A DNA stretch of 64,000 nt from Pseudoselenomonas ruminantium (GTDB lineage Bacteria > Bacillota > Negativicutes > Selenomonadales > Selenomonadaceae). Below, piece after piece: positions 42,719 through 50,856 of the stretch (positions are counted from its first letter, which is position 1; each line of letters opens with the position of its first letter). The notes beneath the pieces were generated by a model. That model was given only the letters and a program-made list of their open reading frames with translations. It was not told the DNA's origin and did not search any database. The position numbers and the translations under genes are program-made. The stretch covers positions 62,001 to 126,000 of the forward strand of contig CACZHK010000005.1 in the NCBI GenBank assembly GCA_902780915.1, in the 5' to 3' direction.

Positions 42719-44410
42719 ATGGCAGAGCAGAAACTGACCTTGGGCAGTCTCTTTGATGGTAGCGGAGGTTTCCCGCTGGGAGGAATCCTGGCGGGCATTG
42801 AACCTCGTTGGGCTTCGGAAGTTGAGCCGTTCCCAATCAGGGTGACCACCAAGCGGCTGCCCCAGGTCAAGCACTATGGAGACATCAACCAGATACACGG
42901 CAGCGAGGTTGAGCCGGTTGACATCATCACTTTCGGCTCTCCTTGCACCGACATGAGCATCGCCGGGAAGAGGGCAGGACTGGATGGAAAGCAGTCCTGC
43001 CTTTTCTATGAGGCGGTGCGCCTGATAAAAGAAATGAGGGAGGCTACGAATGGCAGATATCCAAGATACATCGTGTGGGAGAATGTCACCGGGGCATTCT
43101 CCAGCAGCGGAGGCAGGGACTTCCAGTCCGTCCTCACCGAAATCGTCCGCATCAAAGAGCCGCAGGCTCCCCAGGTGCCTATGCCTGAAAAGGCTGGCTG
43201 GCCTTATGCCGACATTCTCATGGGAGATGGATGGAGCCTTGCGTACCGCGTTATGGACGCGCAGGGCTGGGGAGTTCCACAGCGGAGGCGTAGGATCTAC
43301 CTTGTCGCAGATTTTGCAGGCGGCAGTGCCCCAAAAGTATTATTTGACACCGAGAGCCTGTTCGGGGATTCTGCGCCGTGCTTTGGCTCGTGGCAAGGCT
43401 TTGCCGGAAAACTTGAGGCTGGCCTTGGAACGGCAGGCCATGGTCTGAGCGCGGGTTTCTGCACGGAGCCATCGGCAAAGAGCCGGGGCATTGGTTATGA
43501 GGAGGAGAAGTCTCCGACCATCAGGGCAGGTGGAGTGCCCGCCGCCATCACGGTGCTGAATGACCAGGGCGGGCAGCGGATGGATGTGACGGAGGGAATC
43601 ACCAATACTCTCCGGGCTGAAAGCCATCATCCACCTCTGGTCTATGAAAACCACAGCATGGATGCCAGATACAAAGGGCCGCTGGAGGTTGCCCCAACGG
43701 TGTCCAGCACCTATGGGACAGGCGGGAATAATCAGCCGTTGGTCAGCACCATAGACATCCGGCTTACTTCGGAGGGCACCAGGAATGCCCGCCATAACAT
43801 CCACGAAACCCACATTTCCCGCTGCATAGATACATCGGGCAATGTCCCTGATGCCAACCAGGGCGGGGTAGCTATCGTGCAGCCGGATACCGCCTATGCC
43901 ATGACAACGGGCAGTTACACCCAGGTGGAGGAGGAAAAATCTCCAACGCTGATGTCGAGGGACTTCAAAGACCCCAATGCTGTCTGCTGCGGAATTGGCA
44001 GGGATGTTTTCAATGCGGGAGCCAACGCAAAATTTGCCCCGTCCATTGACGAGGAACTGCAACCGCCCATGACGGCAAGAGGCCCAGGGGCTGTATCGCA
44101 GGGCTACATCGTTCGCAGGCTGACCCCCTTGGAGTGTTGCAGGCTGCAAGGATTCCCTGATTGGTGGTGCGCTGACCTTGGTACGGATAACCCTACCGAG
44201 AATGAAATGGCCTTCTGGCGGGATGTCTTTGAAACTCATCGGAAAATAGTGGGCAAGGCCAAGAAGCCCAAGAGCGACAACCAAATCCGCAAGTGGCTGG
44301 CTGATCCCCACACGGATGGGGCAGAGTACAAAATGTGGGGCAACGGCGTGGCTCTCCCATGCGTCTACTATGTAATGATGGGCATTGCTCACTTTTCCAA
44401 GGAGCCTTGA
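42719..44410 (+). CDS. DNA (cytosine-5) methyltransferase, phage type
   Basis: 563 residues. Motif I SLFDGSGGFPLGGILAG, motif IV TFGSPCTDMSIAGKRAG with catalytic Cys, ENV in YIVWENVTGAF, QRRRRIYLV, and C-terminal GNGVALPCVYYVM. The long insert with VAPTVSSTYGTGGNN, where repeated SPT motifs occur, is typical of phage Dcm-like enzymes next to terminases. Probably protects phage DNA. Confidence 0.93.
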   Translation: MAEQKLTLGSLFDGSGGFPLGGILAGIEPRWASEVEPFPIRVTTKRLPQVKHYGDINQIHGSEVEPVDIITFGSPCTDMSIAGKRAGLDGKQSCLFYEAVRLIKEMREATNGRYPRYIVWENVTGAFSSSGGRDFQSVLTEIVRIKEPQAPQVPMPEKAGWPYADILMGDGWSLAYRVMDAQGWGVPQRRRRIYLVADFAGGSAPKVLFDTESLFGDSAPCFGSWQGFAGKLEAGLGTAGHGLSAGFCTEPSAKSRGIGYEEEKSPTIRAGGVPAAITVLNDQGGQRMDVTEGITNTLRAESHHPPLVYENHSMDARYKGPLEVAPTVSSTYGTGGNNQPLVSTIDIRLTSEGTRNARHNIHETHISRCIDTSGNVPDANQGGVAIVQPDTAYAMTTGSYTQVEEEKSPTLMSRDFKDPNAVCCGIGRDVFNAGANAKFAPSIDEELQPPMTARGPGAVSQGYIVRRLTPLECCRLQGFPDWWCADLGTDNPTENEMAFWRDVFETHRKIVGKAKKPKSDNQIRKWLADPHTDGAEYKMWGNGVALPCVYYVMMGIAHFSKEP

Positions 44411-44502
44411 TTGTATACAACACAAACCCCTTGCTATTTCCTACGCATTACGGGAACATGTGACTACCCGAAGATAATGATGACACAAAGGAGGTCACGA
44501 AA
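44411..44502 (+). promoter_or_regulatory. Diverged copy of the repeated control cassette
   Basis: TGTATACA (44412-44419) and CTTGCTATTTCCT (from 44430) match the core of the cassettes at 47222-51448, but the spacing is 16 instead of 26 bp and the later leader is different. AAAGGAGG precedes the gene. Confidence 0.5.
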
Positions 44503-45339
44503 ATGGAAGTCAAGTACAACGTCAGCGGTGAGAGGCGCAAGGAAATGGTGAAGGCAGTCAGCGAGGCACTGGACGGCTGGAGCATTGAGTACCTGGGAGC
44601 ACCGACCTTCTCCTACCAGGTGGGAGACTTTGAGATTACCAAAGACGGCACCCTGGTTTTCTCCGACCGCACCGACAGCAAGATGGTGGAGGATGTGTTG
44701 GAAGCCTTGGAGCAGAGGGGCTTCGAGTTTGAGGAAGAGCATCCCCGCAACACCAGTCAGTTCGCCGGGCCTTACGAAATGCCGTGGGATGAGGATTGCA
44801 ACCAGAAGGAAATGACGGACGAGGAGATGGCAGAAGCGATGGAAGAGCAGGAAAGTCTGTTTGCAGAGGCGGCAACCGCCCCCCAAGCCGAGGCAGAGCC
44901 GGTCAGCCTTTCCATCAGCATGCCGAAGGATTCCTTCACGGATGTCGCCTTGGAAAATCTCGACCATCTGCTGGAGGGCAAGGGGAGCCTAATCAAAAAG
45001 GCCTTCGGCATCGAAGAAGCTACCTATAACTTTGACGAAGATAAAGTGACTTTCAACTGGCTGCACGGCGAAATCACGCCGGAGAAGGCCAAGGCTGCGC
45101 AGGACTTCATTGGCAAGCTTTGCGAGATGGCAAGGACGCAAAAAAGGGTCACTGCCAAGGCCAAGGCAGTGGATAATGAAAAGTACGCCTTCCGCTGTTT
45201 CCTCCTGCGCCTTGGGCTGATTGGAGCCGAGTACAAGGCTACCCGAAAAATCCTCATGGCGAACCTTTCTGGCAACGCCAGCTTCAAGTCCGGACATAAG
45301 AAGGAGGCGGCAGAGAGCAATGAGACCACGGAAGGATAA
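44503..45339 (+). CDS. Phage virulence-related-type protein
   Basis: 278 residues. The N-terminal 75 residues (YNVSGERRKEMVKAVSEALD, YLGAPTFSYQVGDFEITKDG) match proteins called virulence-related in Firmicute phages; a linker rich in Glu and Ala follows. The last 45 residues, YAFRCFLLRLGLIGAEYKAT then RKILMANLSGNASFKSG, recur at the C-terminus of the amidoligase at 45708, so both share a small targeting or interaction module. Function unknown. Confidence 0.7.
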   Translation: MEVKYNVSGERRKEMVKAVSEALDGWSIEYLGAPTFSYQVGDFEITKDGTLVFSDRTDSKMVEDVLEALEQRGFEFEEEHPRNTSQFAGPYEMPWDEDCNQKEMTDEEMAEAMEEQESLFAEAATAPQAEAEPVSLSISMPKDSFTDVALENLDHLLEGKGSLIKKAFGIEEATYNFDEDKVTFNWLHGEITPEKAKAAQDFIGKLCEMARTQKRVTAKAKAVDNEKYAFRCFLLRLGLIGAEYKATRKILMANLSGNASFKSGHKKEAAESNETTEG

Positions 45340-45592
45340 CTGGCTTGGCTTCCCCAGCAGGGAGGAGGTGGAGCGCTTGCGCTCCATCTACCCTCCGGGG
45401 CGCATTGTGATGCTGGTGGAAATGCACGATGAGCCGCAGGCTCCTCCTGAAGGAACCTGCGGTGAAATCAAGGGCGTGGATGATGCAGGGAGCATCCTGG
45501 TCCGTTGGGATAACGGCTCCAGCCTCAGCCTAATCCCCAGCGTGGACAGATTCTACCTGCTGAAGCAAAGGCCGAAAACCAATGAAAAATAA
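45320..45592 (+). CDS. DUF4314 protein
   Basis: 90 residues. VERLRSIYPPGRIVMLVEMH, then GTCGEIKGVDDAGSILVRWD, is the small SH3-like DUF4314 barrel common in phages. Overlaps the previous gene by 20 bp. Confidence 0.85.
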   Translation: MRPRKDNWLGFPSREEVERLRSIYPPGRIVMLVEMHDEPQAPPEGTCGEIKGVDDAGSILVRWDNGSSLSLIPSVDRFYLLKQRPKTNEK

Positions 45593-45707
45593 TCCCCAAT
45601 GTGCGCTGTGTATACACATTTATTTACTTGATAATCTCTCTCAAAAGAGTGATTAATACAGTAAGGAAAAACACAGCAAGCCGAAAGGCAGAAAGGGGAT
45701 TTTCCAA
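45593..45707 (+). promoter_or_regulatory. Diverged control cassette before the amidoligase
   Basis: TGTATACA (45609-45616), then CTTGATAAT about 14 bp on, and a leader with CCGAAAGG near 45692, all elements of the repeated cassette in altered spacing. Confidence 0.45.
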
Positions 45708-46667
45708 ATGAAGGCAAGCACCGCAAAGCAGATTGAGGCCATGAAGAAGCAGACCATCGGGGTGGAGGTCGAAATGTACGGCATCAGCCGCCAGAAGGCC
45801 GCCAAGGTTGCCGCCGACTTCTTCGGAACCGGGCGCTACGAGGACACGGCAGACAGCAACAGCTACTACACTTGGAGCGCATGGGACCAGCAGGGCAGGG
45901 AATGGAAATTTCAGCGGGACGTCAGCATCGATGCATCAAACAGCAACGAGCAGACCGAACTGGTAACACCCATCCTGACCTACGAAGACATCGAAGCCCT
46001 GCAGGAGCTCCTCCGCCGCCTCCGCCACGCCGGAGCGAAGAGCAACCCCCGCCACATGTGCGGAGTACACATCCACATCGGCAAGGGAAGCCACACGGCG
46101 CAGACCCTGCGGAACCTCGCCAACATCATGGCAAGCCACGAAAGCCTGCTGGTCGCCGCCATGCGGATTGACCAGAGCCGCCTTGGGCGCTACTGCCGGA
46201 CGGTCAACAGGCACTTCCTCGACAGGCTGAACAAGAAGAAGCCCCAGACCATGCAGGCCTTGGCAGACATTTGGTACGAAGGCAACGGCGCCGATTACGG
46301 CAGGGACAGGCACTACAACGAAAGCCGGTACCATTGCCTCAACCTCCACGCCACCTTCACCAAGGGCACCATCGAGTTCCGGCTTTTCCAGTTTGCCAAC
46401 CCCACGGCAGACCGCAAGGGCGGGATTCACGCAGGGGAAATCAAGAGCTACATCCAGCTTTGCCTCGCCCTTTCCGAGATGGCCAAGGAAGTGAAGACCG
46501 CCAGCCCCAAGGAACCCCAGAGGGAGAACCCCAAATTCGCAATGCGGACTTGGCTGATGCGCCTCGGATTCATCGGCGAGGAATTCGCAACAGCAAGGGA
46601 AATCCTCACTAAGAACCTCGAAGGCGATGCCGCCTTCCGCTTCGGCAGGAGCACCTCTTCAAACTGA
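45708..46667 (+). CDS. Predicted amidoligase (glutamine-synthetase-like fold)
   Basis: 319 residues. Metal and ATP ligands fit the phage amidoligase family: GVEVEMYG (Glu20, Glu22), QRDVSID near 70, NEQTELVTPIL (Glu81, Glu84), CGVHIHIGKG (His121, His123) and GTIEFRLFQFANP. Such enzymes are predicted to form amide bonds between a carboxylate and an amine. The C-terminal 45 residues share RLGFIGEEFATAREILTKNL with the protein at 44503. The gamma-glutamylcyclotransferase follows, a pairing described for phages by comparative genomics; the substrate is unknown. Confidence 0.82.
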   Translation: MKASTAKQIEAMKKQTIGVEVEMYGISRQKAAKVAADFFGTGRYEDTADSNSYYTWSAWDQQGREWKFQRDVSIDASNSNEQTELVTPILTYEDIEALQELLRRLRHAGAKSNPRHMCGVHIHIGKGSHTAQTLRNLANIMASHESLLVAAMRIDQSRLGRYCRTVNRHFLDRLNKKKPQTMQALADIWYEGNGADYGRDRHYNESRYHCLNLHATFTKGTIEFRLFQFANPTADRKGGIHAGEIKSYIQLCLALSEMAKEVKTASPKEPQRENPKFAMRTWLMRLGFIGEEFATAREILTKNLEGDAAFRFGRSTSSN

Positions 46668-46756
46668 GGCCCACCGCCCCCCCAGAACCCGCCGCAAGGC
46701 GGGCTTGGGGTGGTAGAAGGGATGTTCCTTCGGAAGCAGAAAGGACGGCTGAGAAA

Positions 46757-47218
46757 ATGAAAACGAAAATTTACATTGCCTACGGAAGCAACATGGATTT
46801 AGCCCAGATGAAGTTCCGTTGCCCCAAGGCCAAACTGCTGGGGACTGGAATGCTGGAGGGCTGGAGGCTTATGTTCAAGGGGAGCAAGACCGGGGCCTAC
46901 GCTACCATCGAGAAGGAAAAGGGGCAGAAGGTGCCCGTGCTTCTGTGGAGAATCACCGAGGAGGACGAGGCCAGCCTCGACCACTACGAGGGCTTTCCAA
47001 CTTTCTACTACAAGCGGGTCATCCAAGCCGTGAAAACGGACGAGCACGGCATCCGCTGCGGGCTGACCCGCGGGATGGCCTACATCATGCACGAAGACCG
47101 CAAGCTGGGGAGTCCCTCCTGCCATTACTTCGAAACGCTGGACAAAGCCTATCTGAAGTTCGGATTTGACGAGGACATTCTTGGCGATGCCTACGAATAC
47201 AGTTGGCCTGCAGACTGA
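46757..47218 (+). CDS. Gamma-glutamylcyclotransferase-like protein (AIG2)
   Basis: 153 residues. YGSNMDLAQMKFRCP is the conserved YGSN substrate loop, and TEEDEASLDHYEGFPTFYYK carries the catalytic Glu. These enzymes release gamma-glutamyl groups as 5-oxoproline. Beside an amidoligase it could reverse or edit the ligase product. The 89-bp gap holds a GCAA-loop hairpin CCCGCC/GGCGGG but no GTATAC box, so both genes probably share the upstream promoter. Confidence 0.88.
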   Translation: MKTKIYIAYGSNMDLAQMKFRCPKAKLLGTGMLEGWRLMFKGSKTGAYATIEKEKGQKVPVLLWRITEEDEASLDHYEGFPTFYYKRVIQAVKTDEHGIRCGLTRGMAYIMHEDRKLGSPSCHYFETLDKAYLKFGFDEDILGDAYEYSWPAD

Positions 47219-47221
47219 AAA

Positions 47222-47325
47222 GTATACACAGAAGTTATCCGAAAATCGCTTGCTATAAACCTCGTTTAGAGCGAACATACACATACCGAAAGGGAACAAC
47301 CAGACAAGCGAAGGAGGAAACGAAA
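47222..47325 (+). promoter_or_regulatory. Control cassette B
   Basis: GTATAC at 47222-47227, 26 bp, TGC-TATAAA (47254-47259), then the conserved leader AGAGCGAACATACACATACC and GAAAGGGAAC, and AAGGAGGAAA before ATG 47326. Confidence 0.85.
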
Positions 47326-47529
47326 ATGAGCCTGAACCCCTTAACCAAGAAAGAACAGAAAGCCCTGCTGAAGATTGCCATGAGGAACATTCCCAGCATG
47401 AAGGACAGGGGTACCTTCGAAGCCGCCTACAGAGATGACGACGACTTCTTCGAATTGGCGGTATGGAGCCTGGAGGTAGCCATGACGGAAGCCTACCTTC
47501 TAGGCAAGAAGAACGCAACAAAGGCATGA
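47326..47529 (+). CDS. Small cassette protein, family 1
   Basis: 67 residues: LTKKEQKALLKIAMRNIPSM, FEAAYRDDDDFFELAVWSLE, VAMTEAYLLGKKNATKA. Clearly a paralogue of the product at 48650. Helical, no membrane segment. Ends in a UUCG-loop terminator. Function unknown; the setting suggests an accessory phage function such as host takeover or counter-defence. Confidence 0.75.
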   Translation: MSLNPLTKKEQKALLKIAMRNIPSMKDRGTFEAAYRDDDDFFELAVWSLEVAMTEAYLLGKKNATKA

Positions 47530-47548
47530 GGAACGACAACAATCGAGG

Positions 47549-47570
47549 ACAGCCCTTCGGGGCTGTTTCT
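47549..47570 (+). terminator. UUCG tetraloop terminator
   Basis: ACAGCCC-TTCG-GGGCTGT then TTTCT. Confidence 0.85.
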
Positions 47571-47580
47571 CGTAGAAACT

Positions 47581-47685
47581 GTATACATAAATAAATGTGA
47601 CAAATGACTTGCTATTACTCCCATAAAGAGCGAATATACACATACCGAAAGGGAACAACCTGAACAAGCAAAGGAGGAAAACAAG
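47581..47685 (+). promoter_or_regulatory. Control cassette C
   Basis: TGTATACA with GTATAC at 47581-47586, 26 bp, TGC-TATTAC (47613-47618), leader AGAGCGAATATACACATACC and GAAAGGGAAC, AAAGGAGGAAA before ATG 47686. Confidence 0.85.
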
Positions 47686-48123
47686 ATGACAAAAGCATTT
47701 GCAGAAGACTTCAAAAGGGCACGGGAACTGCGGAAGGCCATCGATGTGGCTGGAAAACCGGAAGAGGAGCAGGCGGCAAGGGAAGCCTACAGGGAATTCA
47801 GAGTAGAGCTTGAGGACAAGGGAACAGCCTACAACAGATTCTACAGAGCCTACGCCGATGCACAGAACCGGAGCAACGCCTGCATCGACTTCAGCGAGTG
47901 CATTTGGGAAAAAGAAATCCCCCAGCTGGTAACAGACCTCAAAGCCTACGGGATTGAAGAATTTACCCTTTCCTCGACTTGGAGCGGCACGGTGAAGGTA
48001 GCCTGGGGCTTCCAGAAAAACGGCTGCATCCTCGAAGGGATGGAGGAGATCAGCGGAACTAGCCGGGACTTCAAAACGGGGGATTACGAAAAGGTTCCGG
48101 CCTTCAAATTCAGGATAAGCTGA
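47686..48123 (+). CDS. Cassette protein, unknown family
   Basis: 145 residues. The N-terminal 65 residues form a charged coiled-coil-like helix (AREAYREFRVELEDKGTAYN). The rest is a beta-rich domain (YGIEEFTLSSTWSGTVKVAW). No function known. Own cassette promoter and a GCAA-loop terminator. Confidence 0.7.
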   Translation: MTKAFAEDFKRARELRKAIDVAGKPEEEQAAREAYREFRVELEDKGTAYNRFYRAYADAQNRSNACIDFSECIWEKEIPQLVTDLKAYGIEEFTLSSTWSGTVKVAWGFQKNGCILEGMEEISGTSRDFKTGDYEKVPAFKFRIS

Positions 48124-48140
48124 AGCCAAACAAAAACGAC

Positions 48141-48164
48141 AAAGGGAGCCGCAAGGCTCCTTTT
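48141..48164 (+). terminator. GCAA tetraloop terminator
   Basis: GGAGCC-GCAA-GGCTCC with flanking AAAG/TTTT pairing and T run. Confidence 0.8.
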
Positions 48165-48167
48165 GAA

Positions 48168-48272
48168 GTATACACAGAATTCCTCAGAAAATAGCTTGCT
48201 ATAATTTGCTTTTAGAGCGAACATACACATACCGAAAGGGAACCACTTAGACAAGCGAAGGAGGATGCAACC
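48168..48272 (+). promoter_or_regulatory. Control cassette D
   Basis: GTATAC at 48168-48173, 26 bp, TGC-TATAAT (48200-48205), leader AGAGCGAACATACACATACC and GAAAGGGAAC, GAAGGAGG before ATG 48273. Confidence 0.85.
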
Positions 48273-48497
48273 ATGTGGAGCAAAGGCAAAATCGAGATTG
48301 AAGGCACCGAGGTTCAGTATTGGGTAAAGCACTACGAGGAAGGTTCGGAATTCGGAATTGAAGGCGGCAGGATTTCCAAGCTGGAATGCCGGGCAAACGG
48401 AAAGACAATTCTGCATTACGAGAGGGGCTGGGACATGGAACCGGAAACGGAAATTGGCTACCAAGCCTATGCAATCCTCACTGCAAAATTCAACTGA
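48273..48497 (+). CDS. Small cassette protein, beta-rich
   Basis: 74 residues: KGKIEIEGTEVQYWVKHYEE, SKLECRANGKTILHYERGWD. An all-beta small domain of the kind annotated only as a domain of unknown function in phages. Own cassette promoter and UUCG terminator. Confidence 0.7.
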   Translation: MWSKGKIEIEGTEVQYWVKHYEEGSEFGIEGGRISKLECRANGKTILHYERGWDMEPETEIGYQAYAILTAKFN

Positions 48498-48515
48498 AAA
48501 CGGCATCAAAGTCAG

Positions 48516-48537
48516 CAGCCCTTCGGGGCTGTTTCTT
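48516..48537 (+). terminator. UUCG tetraloop terminator
   Basis: CAGCCC-TTCG-GGGCTG then TTTCT. Confidence 0.8.
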
Positions 48538-48543
48538 GTCAAA

Positions 48544-48649
48544 GTATACACAAAATTTATCCATAATTCGCTTGCTATAATTCGTGTTTAGAGCGAATAT
48601 ACACATACCGAAAGGGAACAACCTAGACAAGCAAAGGAGGAAAAACAAG
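48544..48649 (+). promoter_or_regulatory. Control cassette E
   Basis: GTATAC at 48544-48549, 26 bp, TGC-TATAAT (48576-48581), leader AGAGCGAATATACACATACC and GAAAGGGAAC, AAAGGAGG before ATG 48650. Confidence 0.85.
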
Positions 48650-48877
48650 ATGAAAAAGCAAGAAGGATTGACCCGCAAGGAACTGAACGCCCTTTGGAAG
48701 ATTGCCCAGAAAACAATCTACGGATTCGAAGGAAGAAAGCCCTTCGAACGGCGGTGGAATGATGAAGAGGATTTCCCCGACATTGCGATTTGGAGCCTTG
48801 AGGCAGCCATGACCGAGGCATACCGCCTGGGCCAGAAGAATGCCACCAAGACCTTGAAGGATGCCGCCAAGGCATGA
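48650..48877 (+). CDS. Small cassette protein, family 1 paralogue
   Basis: 75 residues: GLTRKELNALWKIAQKTI, FERRWNDEEDFPDIAIWSLE, AAMTEAYRLGQKNATK. About half of the positions are shared with the product at 47326, including the C-terminal block WSLExAMTEAYxLGxKNATK. Duplication of a whole cassette followed by divergence is the simplest explanation. Confidence 0.75.
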   Translation: MKKQEGLTRKELNALWKIAQKTIYGFEGRKPFERRWNDEEDFPDIAIWSLEAAMTEAYRLGQKNATKTLKDAAKA

Positions 48878-48895
48878 AAGAAGCCAACAATCGGG

Positions 48896-48917
48896 ACAGC
48901 CCTTCGGGGCTGTTTCT
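48896..48917 (+). terminator. UUCG tetraloop terminator
   Basis: ACAGCCC-TTCG-GGGCTGT then TTTCT, same as at 47549. Confidence 0.85.
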
Positions 48918-48924
48918 CGTTGAA

Positions 48925-49027
48925 GTATACAGAGAAATTCTCCGAAAATCGCTTGCTATAAATCGCGTTTAGAGCGAACATACACATACCGAAAGAGAAC
49001 ACCGAACAAGCGAAGGAGGAAAACAAA
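48925..49027 (+). promoter_or_regulatory. Control cassette F
   Basis: GTATAC at 48925-48930, 26 bp, TGC-TATAAA (48957-48962), leader AGAGCGAACATACACATACC and GAAAGAGAAC, GAAGGAGGAAA before ATG 49028. Confidence 0.85.
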
Positions 49028-49210
49028 ATGAAGACGATTTACAAACTCGATGGAAAGAAAATCAGCAAGAAGGCCCTGGTCGAGAAAATGGGAGCCGAGC
49101 AGGTCAAGAGGATGACCGAAGAGGCTTGGGAAACCACCATGGAAGACCCCTGGATTAGCAACGACTTCTGGATTGGGTCCGGGATGCTGAACATTTCTTT
49201 CGAGGGATAA
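49028..49210 (+). CDS. Small cassette protein
   Basis: 60 residues: YKLDGKKISKKALVEKMGAE, TEEAWETTMEDPWISNDFWI. Basic N-terminal half, acidic and aromatic C-terminal half. Family unknown. Ends in a GCAA-loop terminator directly before the large terminase. Confidence 0.7.
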   Translation: MKTIYKLDGKKISKKALVEKMGAEQVKRMTEEAWETTMEDPWISNDFWIGSGMLNISFEG

Positions 49211-49217
49211 GGAGAGG

Positions 49218-49239
49218 GGAGCCGCAAGGCTCCTTTTTT
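49218..49239 (+). terminator. GCAA tetraloop terminator
   Basis: GGAGCC-GCAA-GGCTCC then six Ts, just before the terminase ribosome site. Confidence 0.8.
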
Positions 49240-49254
49240 CGTGGGGGTGATTGA

Positions 49255-50856
49255 TTGCGAAAACTTACCGGCTACAAGCCGACTGAATTCATGGACAAGG
49301 ATTCACATTACGACAAGGGGGCGGCAGATTTTGCCGTGGCCTTCATCGAGAGCCTGTGCCACACCAAGGGGACTTGGGCGGGCAAGCCCTTTGAACTCAT
49401 TGACTGGCAGGAACGAATCATCCGTGACCTGTTCGGCATCCTCAAGAAAAACGGTTACCGACAGTTCAACACCGCCTACGTGGAGATCCCCAAGAAGCAG
49501 GGCAAGAGCGAACTGGCGGCGGCTGTGGCGCTCCTGCTTTGTTGTGGCGATGGGGAGGAGAGGGCGGAGGTATATGGTTGCGCTGCCGACCGCCAGCAGG
49601 CCTCCATCGTTTTCGAGGTGGCGGCAGACATGGTGCGTATGTGCCCTGCCCTCAACAAGCGGGTGAAAATCCTCGCATCCCAGAAACGGATGGTTTTCCA
49701 GCCAACCAACAGCTTCTACCAGGTGCTCTCCGCCGAGGCTTACTCGAAGCACGGCTTCAACATACACGGCGTGGTTTTTGACGAACTGCACACCCAGCCC
49801 AATCGGAAACTTTTCGATGTCATGACCAAAGGCTCCGGCGATGCCCGCATGCAGCCGCTGTATTTCCTCATTACCACGGCAGGGACGGATACCCAGTCCA
49901 TATGCTACGAGACACACCAGAAGGCCTTGGACATCCTGGAGGGCAGGAAAATCGACCATACCTTTTATCCGGTTATCTACGGAGCCAAAGAGGACGAAGA
50001 TTGGACCAGCCCGGAGGTTTGGAAGAAAGCCAATCCATCCTTGGGCATCACTGTGGGGCTGGACAAGGTGCAGGCAGCTTGCGACTCAGCCAAGCAGAAT
50101 CCGGGGGAGGAGAACTCCTTCCGACAGTTGCGCCTCAACCAATGGGTGAAGCAGTCCGTTCGCTGGATGCCGATGCACAAGTGGGATGTCTGCGCCTTTC
50201 CTGTTGACGAGGATGAACTGGAAGGGCGCGTTTGTTACGGCGGGCTTGACCTTTCCAGCACCACGGACATTACGGCTTTTGTGCTGGTTTTCCCGCCTGT
50301 GGATGAAGCAGACAAATACATGGTGCTGCCTTATTTTTGGATTCCAGAGGACAATGTGGATTTGCGAGTACGCCGCGATCATGTACCCTACGATGTCTGG
50401 CAGCGGCAGGGCAAGCTGGAAACCACGGAAGGCAACGTAGTGCATTACGGCTTCATCGAGAAATTCATCGAGCGGCTGGGGGAGCGGTTCAACATCCGTG
50501 AGATTGCTTTCGACCGATGGGGGGCGGTGCAGATGGTGCAGAACCTTGAGGGCATGGGATTCACGGTGGTTCCCTTTGGGCAGGGATTCGCCAGCATGAG
50601 CCCTCCGACAAAGGAACTCATGAAACTGGTGCTGGAGGAGCGGCTTGCCCACGGTGGCCACCCAGTGCTGCGGTGGAACATGGACAACATCTTCATCCGC
50701 ACCGACCCTGCAGGGAACATCAAGGCAGACAAAGCAAAAAGCACGGAGAAGATTGACGGAGCGATTGCCCTCATCATGGCTCTTGACCGTGCTATTCGTT
50801 GCGGAAATGATGCTGGGGAAAGCGTTTATGATAGCCGTGGGCTTATTGTTTTTTAG
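49255..50856 (+). CDS. Terminase large subunit
   Basis: 533 residues. ATPase Walker A VEIPKKQGKSELAAA (residues 77-90), Walker B HGVVFDELHT (to 180), coupling motif FLITTAGTD; the nuclease domain begins with YGGLDLSSTTDITAF (Asp332). Motor and nuclease that fills the capsid. The start is the TTG at 49255 behind GGGGGTGA. It ends tail-to-tail with the C_GCAxxG gene, overlapping by 14 bp. Confidence 0.95.
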   Translation: MRKLTGYKPTEFMDKDSHYDKGAADFAVAFIESLCHTKGTWAGKPFELIDWQERIIRDLFGILKKNGYRQFNTAYVEIPKKQGKSELAAAVALLLCCGDGEERAEVYGCAADRQQASIVFEVAADMVRMCPALNKRVKILASQKRMVFQPTNSFYQVLSAEAYSKHGFNIHGVVFDELHTQPNRKLFDVMTKGSGDARMQPLYFLITTAGTDTQSICYETHQKALDILEGRKIDHTFYPVIYGAKEDEDWTSPEVWKKANPSLGITVGLDKVQAACDSAKQNPGEENSFRQLRLNQWVKQSVRWMPMHKWDVCAFPVDEDELEGRVCYGGLDLSSTTDITAFVLVFPPVDEADKYMVLPYFWIPEDNVDLRVRRDHVPYDVWQRQGKLETTEGNVVHYGFIEKFIERLGERFNIREIAFDRWGAVQMVQNLEGMGFTVVPFGQGFASMSPPTKELMKLVLEERLAHGGHPVLRWNMDNIFIRTDPAGNIKADKAKSTEKIDGAIALIMALDRAIRCGNDAGESVYDSRGLIVF

